DNA of 64,000 nucleotides. It comes from Xanthobacter dioxanivorans. Lineage in GTDB: Bacteria; Pseudomonadota; Alphaproteobacteria; Rhizobiales; Xanthobacteraceae. Shown in pieces: positions 54,239 through 63,997 of this stretch; position 1 is the first letter of the stretch, and each line of letters starts with the position of its first letter. The notes beneath the pieces are model-generated. The model searched no databases, had not been told where the DNA came from, and saw only the letters and a list, made by a program, of their open reading frames with translations. The DNA lies in NCBI RefSeq assembly GCF_016807805.1, contig NZ_CP063362.1, forward strand, positions 4,568,501-4,632,500. Direction: 5' to 3'. Position numbers and translations under genes: made by a program.

Positions 54239-57200
54239 CTACTGCACCGTGCCCATGACGGCGTCTGGCAGGGAATAACCCGTCTGGCTCTTGGGGGCGA
54301 ACCTCGGGGCATCCTGGACGAGGAGACCGAGGGCCGACTGGACAGCGATGTTATTGCTGAACGGCAGGATCGACAGCATCTGCCGCCACTCGGGTTGAGA
54401 CCGCTCCCGCCCGGCCACGATGGGCTGCATGAAGGCGCTCGGGGCGACCCTGAAGAGGTTGTTCAGGAACGTGACCGAGGGGTTGCCGAACCATGCGTCG
54501 GACGGCAGGGCAGAGTTGCGGAAGCCGAAGATCGGGTTGGCACCGGCCACGCCAATCCCGGTGTCCACCAGTGCCGGAATGAGCGAGGAGTAGGCGCCGA
54601 GCTGGAAGATGGCCGCGGCGAAAGCGCCGGGGGCGAAGCGCTCCTGGAGGTGCTTTTCGGGGTCGGAGCGAGTGGCAGCCTCGATCCGAGTCCGGACGGC
54701 GTACAAGGCCGCCGCGGCGAAGGTGGAGGCGACCACGTCCCAGAACACCTCCGGGTCACGCATGGCGTAGCCGTGAAGGATGTTCATGTGCCATGCGTTC
54801 AAGCCGAACCGGCGGAGCTGGGAGAAGGTCCGAAAGATCGGAGAGCGGTCCCAGACCGTGCCGGCCCCGAAGTCGTGCTCCATACTGGCCCGGCCGGCGG
54901 CCCGGTTGAGGGCCATGGTGAAAGCGTGCTTCGCTTCCACGTCCGTCCAGGCGTCCGGGTTCAGCCGGTTGAGCTTCGCCCCGGTCCAATGGTCCACCGT
55001 CTCCCCGTGCTCCTTCACCTCTCGGAGGACGCGGACAAGCATGTCGTCGCCGAGGCCAAACCATTTCATCCGGTTCAGCTCCGCCGGTGACAGCTTGGCG
55101 AGGTCCGCGGCGGCACCACCGGCGAACACCTTCTCCGCATCGCGGTAGAAGCGCGACGCCATCACGCGCCGAGCCGCCTCCCGAACACCGCGGTTGATGA
55201 TGTTCATGCCGGAGAGGTGGACCACGGCGTCAGCCCCGGTGCGCGTGTAGCCCCCGATCTTGTCGAGGGCGCCTTGCATCGGCGTCGTCAGCATCCCGTC
55301 TTCGGGGAGCCGGCGGGCCGACAGGTGCCGAAACTCGTCGACGGCACCGAAGGCCGCGATATCCATGGCGAGGTCGCTACGGGGGCGCAGAACACCCCCT
55401 TGCACGATCTCGGTACGGAAGCCGGGCAAGTGCTGAAGCATGGCCCGAAGCCCCCGACAGTGGCGATGCGGGCCATGTCGGGAATCGCGGAGAGGCCGAA
55501 GTTGCCCGCCGAGGTCATGGTTGCGAGTTTGCGGATGATCTCGGCGCCCTTGGCCACGGTCGACGATGCCTTCTCATGGGGGACACCGAACAGGCGGTCG
55601 AACATCTCCCGGAGGAGAGCTGTGTCGTCCTCGATCTGCTTGGGCGTAAGGCCCGCTTGATACCCCTTGTCGGCGACCTGTTGCAGGACGTCGCTGATTT
55701 CCTTTCGGGACCGGACGCCGTCCAGCAACACCTCCCCATCACCCCTGACGATCTGAATGCGACCCGCCGCCCGCCATGCCGAGGCTTGGTGGTTATAGTG
55801 GTCGAAGAGGTCGAAGGCGTTGGTCTCGGTGAAGTCGCCGAGCTTGAGGCCGGTCCTCGGATGGACGAAGGTCTCGTCGAGGTCCAGGCGGAGGTGAGTG
55901 AAGCCGGGCTTGGAGCCCTTCGGCAGGCGGGCAAGAATGTCGGCGATGTCCGCTTCCGACATGCCGATGTCCAGCATGCCGGAGCGCAGAACGTCCGCCG
56001 TCGCCCCGTCACGGGCCATCATGGCGAACTCGTCGAGGTTGAAGCCCCGACGCACGACGCCACTGTAAAGCCCGCGGGCAAGGGTCTCGGCTTTGTCGCC
56101 AAGCTCCTTATGCGCGGACAGGAGAGAGCCTTCCAGCCATCCGATGAACTTCCGGCCCGTGGGGTCAATCGCCATGATCTTGTCGAGGCGGTAGACACGG
56201 GGCATGTAGCGCGGATTGGCGGGGACATGCTCCAACCCGGCGAGGGGACGGCCGGGGTTGTCCGGGGTCTCAGGCCGGGGCGTGATGTTGCCTTGCCGGT
56301 GCTCTTCCAGGGCCGTTCCCAGCTCCTTCGACACCTTCACCACCTGGGGGTCATAGTGGACGTCCCGGTCGGCCCGAAGGTCCCGGCGGTGGGCCGTGAT
56401 CTGCTCGGCGAAGGTCTCCCACTCGTCCGTCAGGCGCGGGGAGACCCGCTTCATCCAGTTGACGCCCCGCGCCTTGGCCCACTCGTCAAACTGGGGATAG
56501 GCCACGCTGTACAGACGATTGCTACCGGCGCTCATGATCCGCAGCTTGTCCTCTCCGGCGGAGAACGGATTGACCGCCATCTCGCCGTTGGGGCCGACCT
56601 TGCCCACCACGTCGAGACCGAGCGACTGGGAGACCGCCCGCATGAGCGGGTTGTCGGAGGTGGCGCCACGGCCGGCCATATCAGGGCGGAGGCTCTCCAC
56701 TGCGGTGCGTGGCACGTCCGCGTCGACGATGGACATGAGGTCGCCCTGGGAGAGCTTAACGTTGTCGACCGCAGCGGGAGCGGCACTCAAGGTCCCCTCG
56801 CCACCGGAGAAGCGTGGAACGCCACGTTCAATGTCCGTCATCGCCCGGCTTGCAGCGTGGGCGCCAGCGTCGGCAAGGTCCTGCGTCGCAGGGTTCCGGG
56901 CGAACGGCCCGAAGGCGAACCCGAGACCGAGACCCCAGGCGGCGGCGTAGGCATAGTCGGAACTGGTTGTTTCCTTACCAGCGGCATTGGCGATGCCTGT
57001 CAGGGCAACATTACCCGCCGCGGCACCCAGACCACCCGCGACACGCTGGACAAGCCTGCCGGCCTTCATGGTCCCGCCAGCGAAGGCACCGAGACCGCCA
57101 GAGGCAATCCCCGCACCGAGGCTGACAGGATCGAGGATGTCGGTCGCAAGCTGGATGCCGGTGCCGGTCCACCCTGCCTCGGCGAGGGTGCGCTCGTTCT

Positions 57201-58314
57201 CCGCCTGCCGCTGGGCCTGGGCCGTGAGGTAGTCGGAATGGGCCGGCGACACGCCGATGAGGCGGTCGTGGAACTTCTCCGGGAGGCCCTGCTTGCGGGC
57301 TTCCAGCTCCTCAATGGTGGGCTTGTAGTCCGGGGCCGGTGCGAACACGGGGCTGTCGCGGAAGACGTAGGCCGTGGTGGTCTCGTCGGCCGCCGCCTCG
57401 ACAGTGCGCCAGAGGGTCGGGCTGGGCTTGTCGGTGACGCGGTCCTGGAGGATGGCGTCGTCCGCCTGGGAGCCGGCGGGGGCGAACGGCGGGGCGGTCT
57501 CGGAACGCGGGATGGTGGTGGTGAAGTTGGTCGGGACGTTCTTCGCGCCCAGGGCCTTGTTCATCTTGCCGGAGGTCCAGGCGATGAAGTCGGCGTTCGT
57601 GACGATCCCGGACTTGGCCAGCCAGGGGTTCGCTTCGTAGACCACATTGCCCCAGCCGGGCTTCACCCCGTCGAGGGTGTCCTTCAGGCTGGCGGAGGGA
57701 TTGGCGAGGATGCGGGGCCCAGCCCCCGCGCCCTGGTAGTAGACCACGTACATCTCGCCCGGCGTGGGATCACGGCCCAGCGCCTTCCGGGCTCGGTCGT
57801 AGGCGTCCCGCATCTTGGGCATGACGGCGCGGAGCTGGACCTCGGGGTCCGTGCTGTCGCCGATGCCGGTCTTGATCCGCTCGTCCTTGAGGAGCTGGCC
57901 AATCCCGAAGGCCGAGGACAGAGGCTTGCCGTCATTGCCGATGGGGCGCTGGGCGGGATCGAAGTTGCTCTCCTGCTTCAGGATGGCGACCACGTGGTTC
58001 GCCGGCAGTCCCTGCTCCTTCGCCATCTGGTAGGCGCGATTGGCGATGGCGTTGCTGTGAACGAAGAGCGGGGCGTCATCTCCCACCGGCGGCGTCATGG
58101 GACGCTGGTCCGCAGCACCGGGGCGCGGCGGGACGGGATCGACGGAGGGCTGGGTGGGAGGAGCGGCCAGGGCCGCGGAAGTGGGGGCTGGAAGCACCTG
58201 ATCGGCCCCGAGGGTGTCCGGCAGGTTGTCCACCAGGGGCATTTCGGGCGCCGCCGGGGCGGCTCCTTGGGTATCTGGGAGGTCGAGGAACAGACTATCG
58301 ATGTCTTGGGGCAC
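54239..58314 (-). pseudogene. Large virion-type (T7 gp16-like) protein with lytic transglycosylase domain, frameshifted as sequenced
   Basis: From ATG 58314, a Pro-rich leader is followed by an SLT lytic transglycosylase domain (about residues 87-215) with catalytic Glu115 in VVAILKQESNFDPAQRPIG, the GIGQ motif in SSAFGIGQLLKDER, and YYQGAGAGPRILANP. A long non-globular region follows. The frame breaks at the C5 run 55451-55455. Adding one base continues as VGGLRAMLQHLPGFRTEIV to 54239, giving 1358 residues, similar in length to the T7 internal virion protein gp16 (about 1320), which carries its transglycosylase domain at the N-terminus. Thus it looks like an ejectosome protein that cuts peptidoglycan during DNA entry. 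No neighbouring gp14/gp15-type genes are found. Confidence 0.8.
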
Positions 58315-58487
58315 TCGCGTGGTTCTCTATGGCTTGGGAGCAGATGGGGGTGCCCGCCTTGGCGAGGCGCGACACACGCGGAGGCCGGCGCCGCGACGGG
58401 ATTGGACCGGCCACGGCGTCGGGAGATGAGGTCGTGATTTGGGGGAGTAAGCGCCCGTGTATGACAACAGAAGGGGGAGCGCTTACT

Positions 58488-59042
58488 TCAGGATTTCCGG
58501 TGGAGCCTCTTGCGGCTCTCGGCATGATCCCGTTGTCGTGTCCTCAGAGACGACCACTTAAAGACCGCCGCTTCGGACACCGACAGGACCCGCGCAATGT
58601 CCCTGGTGGTCAGCTCGGGGAAGTGATCCAGGAGCCAGCACACGTCCATCTGCGTGGTCATGGGCCCACCGCGCCAATCGCAATAGGCTTGCAGGGCAAG
58701 AGCTGCTGCGGAGCCGCGGTGTCTCTCGACCTCGGCCTTCGCTGAAGACCACCTCTCCTTGGCCCATGCCTGCCCGGCGGGGAAGAGCACATCGAAGGGA
58801 AAGCGGGTGCCCTTCTTGTGGAGGCGCATCCCGAGCCCTGCGGCTTGATGTTCGAGCTTGATCCGAAGACGCCCACCCTCTGACTGAAGGAGGCCCATCT
58901 CCACCAGGACGGCCCGACCGAGGCGAAGGGGGACGCCCATGCTATCGGTGAACTCGGACAAGGTCATGGACACGCCGAGGTCGAAGGAGATGGCCTCGCC
59001 TGTGACAGGGTCGGCCGTCTCTAGGACGTAGGGGACTCCCAT
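58488..59042 (-). CDS. Unknown phage-island protein with C-terminal HTH
   Basis: 184 residues. The C-terminus has a likely helix-turn-helix, HFPELTTRDIARVLSVSEAA then VFKWSS. The middle (LGRAVLVEMGLLQSEGGRLR, KLEHQAAGLGMRLHKKGTRF) is basic. I recognise no family; it resembles phage regulatory or packaging-type DNA-binding proteins in size and HTH position only. Sits between the large virion-type protein gene (about 170 bases away) and rnhA, all on the minus strand. Confidence 0.6.
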   Translation of the reverse strand: MGVPYVLETADPVTGEAISFDLGVSMTLSEFTDSMGVPLRLGRAVLVEMGLLQSEGGRLRIKLEHQAAGLGMRLHKKGTRFPFDVLFPAGQAWAKERWSSAKAEVERHRGSAAALALQAYCDWRGGPMTTQMDVCWLLDHFPELTTRDIARVLSVSEAAVFKWSSLRTRQRDHAESRKRLHRKS

Positions 59043-59067
59043 TCTACGGTGGTCGTGTCCGGGACGG

Positions 59068-59589
59068 TCAGACCGCCTCCCACGTCCGCCCGAAGGGAGC
59101 GGGATTGTCGGGGGACCACCGCGCCCGGACCAACAGCTTCCGCTTCTCAGCTTCAGCCCGTGCCAGTCGGTCCACGGTCTCGTTCAGCTTGTCTCCGGCG
59201 TGGCCCCGGACCCACTTGAAAGTGGCATGGGGGCGGGCGTCGGCGGCTGCGTAGAGGGCTTCCCAGAGGTCGCGGTTGGCTACTGCCTTGCCGGAGGAGC
59301 CTTTCCAGCCCCTTCGCTCCCAGCCTTTGCGCCAGACGGTGGCGCCCTTCACGACATAGTCGCTGTCGAGGTGCAGCACGGCAGGAACGTCGGCAGGCAG
59401 CGCCTTCAGCGCCTCAAGGGCGGCCGTCAATTCCATCCGGTTGTTGGTGGTGTGGTCTTCGCCTCCCGTCAGGGGACGAGCGCTGCCGTCCTCCCTCACG
59501 ATGACAGCGGCCCAGCCACCGGGGCCGGGATTGTCGATGGCGGAGCCGTCCGCATAGACGATGAGGGGTCGGTTCGGAACGGCCGTCAA
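59068..59589 (-). CDS. rnhA: Ribonuclease HI
   Basis: 173 residues from a TTG start at 59589; the open frame continues upstream but that part is Arg/His-rich, so the TTG is the best start. RNase H motifs: IVYADGSAIDNPGPGGWAAV with Asp14, TTNNRMELTAALEALKAL with Glu53, VLHLDSDYVVKGATVW with Asp75, and FKWVRGHAGDKLNETVDRLA with His130 and Asp140. It degrades RNA in RNA-DNA hybrids and may support replication or transcription of the element. In the island it lies between two unknown proteins. Confidence 0.92.
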   Translation of the reverse strand: MTAVPNRPLIVYADGSAIDNPGPGGWAAVIVREDGSARPLTGGEDHTTNNRMELTAALEALKALPADVPAVLHLDSDYVVKGATVWRKGWERRGWKGSSGKAVANRDLWEALYAAADARPHATFKWVRGHAGDKLNETVDRLARAEAEKRKLLVRARWSPDNPAPFGRTWEAV

Positions 59590-59741
59590 GCGGGCATCCC
59601 CGCGATGCTGAGCGCGGTCGCAAGGGCGAGGTGGATGGCGAGAACGGGTTGTGATGCGAGGCGCAAGAGCCAATCGGGCAAGGTCGGGTCCTTTCTGTGA
59701 GAGATGAGGGAAGGCCCCTCCGGAAGGGCCATGGTCGTGTG

Positions 59742-60785
59742 TCAGGCTGCCAAAGGGCATTGGGTGTCGCGCCAAGCGTCGTCCACAGGCGCGAGGATCT
59801 CGACGGGGCCTGTCAGGCCTTCGACAAGGTGCATGCGGATGCCGCGCTTGCCGCCGCCTGGGATACGTTCCGTTCGCACGGCGTACGGGGTTTTGCCGGC
59901 CGGGGTGGCCACCTGCCAGTCGTGGCCCTCAATCAAGGGTATGTCGGCGGCGGCAATGGCTGCGACAAAGCCGTGGGTCAGGGTCACGAGGGCTCGGTCA
60001 CCCTCGACAGTGATGGGACGGGGACCTTGGGAGGTCTTCCGGTGCCTCTCAGCAACACGCTTGGCTGCCCTACGCTTGCTCTGTCCGGCGGTGCGTTTCG
60101 CTTTCCGGGCGTCCTTCTTGGCGGCGGCCCGCTGCGACGGAGGCAGGAAGAGCCCCCTGCGCCACTCGGCGAGGGCGTCGAGGTCAGGCGCGGCCGGCCG
60201 GGTGATCCACCCGCGGTCATCGTCGAGACCTCCGGCAGCGGCAATCTGGGCCGTGACCATCCGATGGGCTCGCCAGATGCGGAAGATGAAGAGGAGCGCC
60301 GAGCGCCCACCGCCAACTACAGGGGGCCACCATGTCCACGGCAGGGTGCAATGGGGATAGCCGGTCGCTCGGGGGAACGGGCTCTGCTCTGAGGGCTCGA
60401 AATGCGTGGCGAGGATCTCCGCTTCATCGGCCCACATGTGACGGAGGTGCAGGAACTCTTCGTCGCACCCTAGCTTAGTGCAGCCGGGGGAGCCGTCGAG
60501 ATGATCCCAGATGGTCGCGACGCCTCCGTGTAGGGCGGCGATGTGCGCTTCGCGCTCTCGATGCGCACGATAAGCGACCACGTGGGCGTTGAGCTGCTCC
60601 CCCGCCCACGCGTCGTCTTTGTCCTCGGGCTCGTCGTCGAAGGCATCGTTGAAGTCGGCAGGGAGGCCGAGGGCCTCGGGGTCCGCCAAGAGCGCGTCAT
60701 AAAAGGAAGGGGAGGCAGAGTCCGAGTCGGAGGCTGCGAAGGTGGGGAGGCTGTAACAGGACAATCGCGGCTCCTTTCTGGCCAA
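59742..60785 (-). CDS. Unknown island protein with an AP2/HNH-like C-terminal half
   Basis: 347 residues from ATG 60785. The first ~190 residues are acidic and unlike any known domain, with Cys/His residues in GCTKLGCDEEFLHLRHMWAD. From about residue 265, ALVTLTHGFVAAIAAADIPL then EGHDWQVATPAGKTPYAVRT and GKRGIRMHLVEGL resembles the AP2-like N-terminal part of phage HNH homing endonucleases. The HNH box itself is missing; the protein ends soon after (VDDAWRDTQCPLAA). It may be a truncated or decayed HNH endonuclease, or a different DNA-binding protein. Its 3' end does not overlap rnhA when the TTG start is used. Confidence 0.55.
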   Translation of the reverse strand: MARKEPRLSCYSLPTFAASDSDSASPSFYDALLADPEALGLPADFNDAFDDEPEDKDDAWAGEQLNAHVVAYRAHREREAHIAALHGGVATIWDHLDGSPGCTKLGCDEEFLHLRHMWADEAEILATHFEPSEQSPFPRATGYPHCTLPWTWWPPVVGGGRSALLFIFRIWRAHRMVTAQIAAAGGLDDDRGWITRPAAPDLDALAEWRRGLFLPPSQRAAAKKDARKAKRTAGQSKRRAAKRVAERHRKTSQGPRPITVEGDRALVTLTHGFVAAIAAADIPLIEGHDWQVATPAGKTPYAVRTERIPGGGKRGIRMHLVEGLTGPVEILAPVDDAWRDTQCPLAA

Positions 60786-60984
60786 GCGGGTGGCGACAGT
60801 GAACCGCGGGGTGCGGCTTCGTGGAGAGGGGGACCGGGGTGAGATACGAGGTGGGTTGCGTTGAAAGTACGGAAAACGGCCGTGATTTGGCGTTTCCGGT
60901 GCTAGTGTGGGGGCAAACTAACTATTTGATATAACTATATTTTTCGTCAGATGGCCGTTACCTTCTGCGGCCGACGTCGGCGCT

Positions 60985-61194
60985 ATGATGCTGCCCTTCA
61001 CCGTCGAGAACCTGCCGGACACCCTCCAGGCGGGCGTTGCGCTCGGCGCCGTGATCCTCGGCCGGGTGTTCCTCACCTCCGGGTTCCCCACGGATGTCGC
61101 GACGGGGCTGGTCCAGCTCTACGGGCTGGAGGCCAAGATCGCCCTGGCGCAGATCGCCAGCGGCAAGGCCGTCACCGTGACCCCCACCGTCTGA
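60985..61194 (+). CDS. Short hydrophobic island protein
   Basis: 69 residues from ATG 60985 (or 60988). One hydrophobic, Gly-rich segment LQAGVALGAVILGRVFLTSG. It might be a small holin-like or unknown phage protein, but there is no clear ribosome site and no family match. It lies 29 bases before the antirepressor gene, on the same strand, after an AT-rich promoter-like region (60905-60950). Confidence 0.45.
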   Translation: MMLPFTVENLPDTLQAGVALGAVILGRVFLTSGFPTDVATGLVQLYGLEAKIALAQIASGKAVTVTPTV

Positions 61195-61223
61195 CCTTTC
61201 GCTCGCACAGAAGGTACGCGATC

Positions 61224-61841
61224 ATGGACAATCTCTCCCTGTTCAACTTCAAGGGCCACGACGTGCGCGTGGTCGTGATCGACGACGCTCCGTGGTGGGT
61301 AGCAGCGGACGCCCTTCGAGCGCTCGGCCTCTCCACCTCGTCGGGAACCTCCCATCAGCTACAGCACCTCTCCCTTTGCGAGGTCCGGCACGTCCCGCGG
61401 TCTACCCTCGGCCAGATCGAGGTTAGCTTCCCCAACCGGGGAGCTAACTGCATCTCCGAGAGCGGCCTCTACAAGCTCGTCATGCGCTCCGACAAGCCCG
61501 AGGCCCGCGCCTTCCAGGACTGGGTGACGCGCGTGGTGCTGCCGGCCATCCGCAAGGATGGGGCCTACATCATGGGCGAGGAGAAGGTCGCGACGGGAGA
61601 AGTCACGGCCGAGGAGCTTGCCGCGCGAGTGGTCGACGCCCTCGGCGCCAAGGGGATCATGGGCGACGTCGTCAAGCGGCTGGAGGCCATTGGCCGCCGG
61701 CTCACGCTGGAGGACCAGAAGCCGCAGTTCTTCGCCCACGGGCTGAAGGCTGCCGGATATGCCCGTCCTCGCGGGCTGACGAAAAAGTCCCTCTTGGCGG
61801 CCGATAAATTAGAACGCCTACCGGAGCGCCAAGAGATTTGA
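61224..61841 (+). CDS. Phage antirepressor (BRO-N domain)
   Basis: 205 residues from ATG 61224. The BRO-N domain (residues ~3-110) is seen in FNFKGHDVRVVVIDDAPWWV, AADALRALGLS, FPNRGANCISESGLYKLVMR and SDKPEARAFQDWVTRVVLPA, followed by IRKDGAYIM. The C-terminal part is charged and helical (VTAEELAARVVDALGAKGIM) and ends RGLTKKSLLAADKLERLP. Such proteins antagonise prophage repressors or act in phage regulation. Opposite strand to the virion-type block, with a divergent AT-rich region before it. Confidence 0.9.
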   Translation: MDNLSLFNFKGHDVRVVVIDDAPWWVAADALRALGLSTSSGTSHQLQHLSLCEVRHVPRSTLGQIEVSFPNRGANCISESGLYKLVMRSDKPEARAFQDWVTRVVLPAIRKDGAYIMGEEKVATGEVTAEELAARVVDALGAKGIMGDVVKRLEAIGRRLTLEDQKPQFFAHGLKAAGYARPRGLTKKSLLAADKLERLPERQEI

Positions 61842-62209
61842 TTCCGTGCGGCGGCTACCCCCCTAGCTGAAAAGCCGAATCAATTTGCACGACCATCCGT
61901 TTTAACCAGAAAAATCAGACACTTATTTTGGCTTTCTCGGCCTTGGGGGGGCTTGTAGCACTCCGCTGTCCGCCCTACATCATTCCCATGGATGATGCGC
62001 CATAACATATTGAAAATAAACAATTTATGGAGAACGCTATGCGGCTTCAGCTTACCATCTCGCCTTGGTTCCTCTGCCTCCTGTTTCATGTTGTTCAGGC
62101 CATGAATAGCAGTCCCGCTCAGTGTCCTTTTTTCGAGTCTTGCGGTCGTTGGCTCGTCTAAAGGGTGCGGTATGATTGAGCGCCTGAGCGTACGTCACAT
62201 CTGAGCAGC
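61842..62209. other. 368-base AT-rich gap
   Basis: Lower GC than the rest of the island (stretches such as TTGAAAATAAACAATT in either orientation). No gene, RNA or repeat with support; a 69-codon frame on the minus strand (61880-62089) has no recognisable features. It may hold regulatory signals between the antirepressor and the convergent integrase gene. Confidence 0.45.
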
Positions 62210-63493
62210 CTAACCCGGTCCAGGGGCATCAGGGAGGGCACCCAACAACCCTTCTCCCTTCAGCGTGAGGGCCACGCATGAACCAACCAACTGCTCTTTG
62301 GAAAGGGCGCCATAGCTAACCCGGAGAAGCGCAACGCGTTGCTCAGCCTTAGTGATCTGCGCCCGTAAGTCGCCCTTAACGGCGTCGGCAGGAACGGGCG
62401 GAGGCGCACCAACTGAATGCGCCGGCTGAGCATGGAACATCGGCATTGGCCGGCCTCCGTCCCCCGTGCCACCCACCATTGGTGTTCCTGCCACCATCAC
62501 GTCCAGGTCGTTCGACACGAGGTTCGTGTAGCGGCGAGTCGTGCTCAGGCTGGAATGCCCCATCCATTTCTGGATGCGCCAGAAGTCCCACCCCTCCAGG
62601 GCGAACCACGTGCAGCGGGTGTGCCGCAGGGTGTGGATGGTGGTCTCGTCGGCGAGCTTCAGGTGCTCCTTGATCCGATACCACGCCTTCCGAAGCCGGG
62701 CGCCCTTCACGTCTTGGAAGGGCCGATCCAGATCCCCAGTGGCAGCACGGCAGCGCTCCAGGGCAGCGACCGACGTCGGGAAGAGCGGCACGGTGCGGTC
62801 GGACGCGGTCTTGGTGATGTCCCGCGCGAACGTCACAGACCGGAAGCCCTCGGAGAAGTCCGACCAACGCACCTTCTCGGCCTCGCCCAGGCGGCAGCCG
62901 GTGTCGATCAGGAACTGGAACATATCGGCCTCGCGCTGGTAGCCCCAGCGCTGCGCAAGCCGAATGATGGCCGCGACCTCGTCCTTCGTGAAGGCGACGG
63001 TGCGACCGGGCCCCTCCTTCTGCCAAGGAATGTCGGGCATCTTGTCGAGCTTGTCGGCCTTGAGGGCGACACGCGCCATCTTGGAGACGTTGGAGAGGTA
63101 GCGGTTGATCGTCCCGTTGGAGCACCCCGAAGCCTTCAGCTCCGCCAGGAAGTCCCCCAGCTTCTCCGCCGAGAAAGCGGACTTGGGCGGGACCTTGCCG
63201 CCGACGAAGTCGACGAACCGCTGGGCATTGCGCTTCTGGTCCGCCGCCGATTTCGCCCCCGACCAATGGACCCTCACCACGTGATTGAAGAGGCCGCGAA
63301 GAACGTCCAGTCCGCCAGCGGCGGCAGTCGGGTTGAACTCGCGCTTTTCGACGGGCTTTCCAAGTGCAAGGTCGGCACGGGTCTTGAACTCCCATGCCTG
63401 GGCTTCGGTTGGCGAGGTGAACATCTCCCGGTAGCGTATCCCCGCGACCATGAAATCCGCGAGGAATTTCGTGCCCCGTTGGCGTACAGCCAT
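62210..63493 (-). CDS. Tyrosine recombinase/integrase
   Basis: 427 residues. It has an N-terminal arm-binding region (MAVRQRGTKFLADFMVAGIR), a core-binding SAM-like domain (residues ~80-150, SAADQKRNAQRFVDFVGG, NRYLSNVSKMARVALKA) and the catalytic domain. Catalytic residues: Arg201 in DTGCRLGE, Lys228 in ITKTASDRT, His287 and Arg290 in IHTLRHTRC, His313 in WMGHSS, and the nucleophile Tyr322 in RRYTNLVS. The C-terminal 80 residues are an unusual Gly/Pro-rich tail beyond the core. It is the probable integrase of the island; the left boundary would be tRNA-Glu at 51.2 kb, the right end lies outside. Confidence 0.95.
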   Translation of the reverse strand: MAVRQRGTKFLADFMVAGIRYREMFTSPTEAQAWEFKTRADLALGKPVEKREFNPTAAAGGLDVLRGLFNHVVRVHWSGAKSAADQKRNAQRFVDFVGGKVPPKSAFSAEKLGDFLAELKASGCSNGTINRYLSNVSKMARVALKADKLDKMPDIPWQKEGPGRTVAFTKDEVAAIIRLAQRWGYQREADMFQFLIDTGCRLGEAEKVRWSDFSEGFRSVTFARDITKTASDRTVPLFPTSVAALERCRAATGDLDRPFQDVKGARLRKAWYRIKEHLKLADETTIHTLRHTRCTWFALEGWDFWRIQKWMGHSSLSTTRRYTNLVSNDLDVMVAGTPMVGGTGDGGRPMPMFHAQPAHSVGAPPPVPADAVKGDLRAQITKAEQRVALLRVSYGALSKEQLVGSCVALTLKGEGLLGALPDAPGPG

Positions 63494-63583
63494 CTTCAGG
63501 TTTCCTTCTGCGTAGAAGCAAAATACCCGAGCGAGGCAATATTCTCGCCGTGTGCGAGGCCCGGCCGCTGTGAGAGTGACGCT

Positions 63584-63997
63584 TCATCGGCCGGAAGAAG
63601 GGCGTAAGAACACTTCTCGCAGAATAGGGTCCGGAAAGATCAGCACGGCTGCGATCCCCAGTTCAATCCGCATCCGTCGCGGCGCAGGCCATTCGATGGG
63701 CGATATGCCTTCCTCTTCGCAATAGCGGAGCGCCTCCGCCTGCCAAGGGTCTCCCATCCACTCGCTGAGGGTTTCTTCCATCGTCGCTTCCGCGCTGTCG
63801 AAGAGCCCCCATTCCGTCAGCGCGGCCCAATGCGGGATGGAGTACCAGCCGGGAGGGGGCGGCGGGTCGAGATTGAGGCAGTCCCTCGGAAACCACCCGT
63901 CCCAAGTGCGGAGGTCACTGGGGATGTTTTCGACACGGCATCCGCGGGGCGCTGAGGAGAACGGAATTGGGTGAACGTGCAGGACGTGCGAAACCAT
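63584..63997 (-). CDS. Hypothetical protein at the window edge
   Basis: 137 residues from ATG 63997, three bases from the window end. Tryptophan-rich and soluble (DLRTWDGWFPRDCLNLDPPP, MEETLSEWMGDPWQAEALRY, CEEEGISPIEWPAPRRMRIE). No known domain. Upstream sequence is missing, so an earlier start cannot be excluded. It precedes the integrase on the same strand, so it belongs to the island. Confidence 0.55.
   Translation of the reverse strand: MVSHVLHVHPIPFSSAPRGCRVENIPSDLRTWDGWFPRDCLNLDPPPPPGWYSIPHWAALTEWGLFDSAEATMEETLSEWMGDPWQAEALRYCEEEGISPIEWPAPRRMRIELGIAAVLIFPDPILREVFLRPSSGR

Noticed and set aside
53844-54278. 144-codon plus-strand frame in the recombinase upstream region
   Set aside because: Unnatural composition and no ribosome site; overlaps the virion-type gene end.
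61880-62089. 69-codon minus-strand frame in the AT-rich gap
   Set aside because: No ribosome site or recognisable feature; could not be separated from chance.
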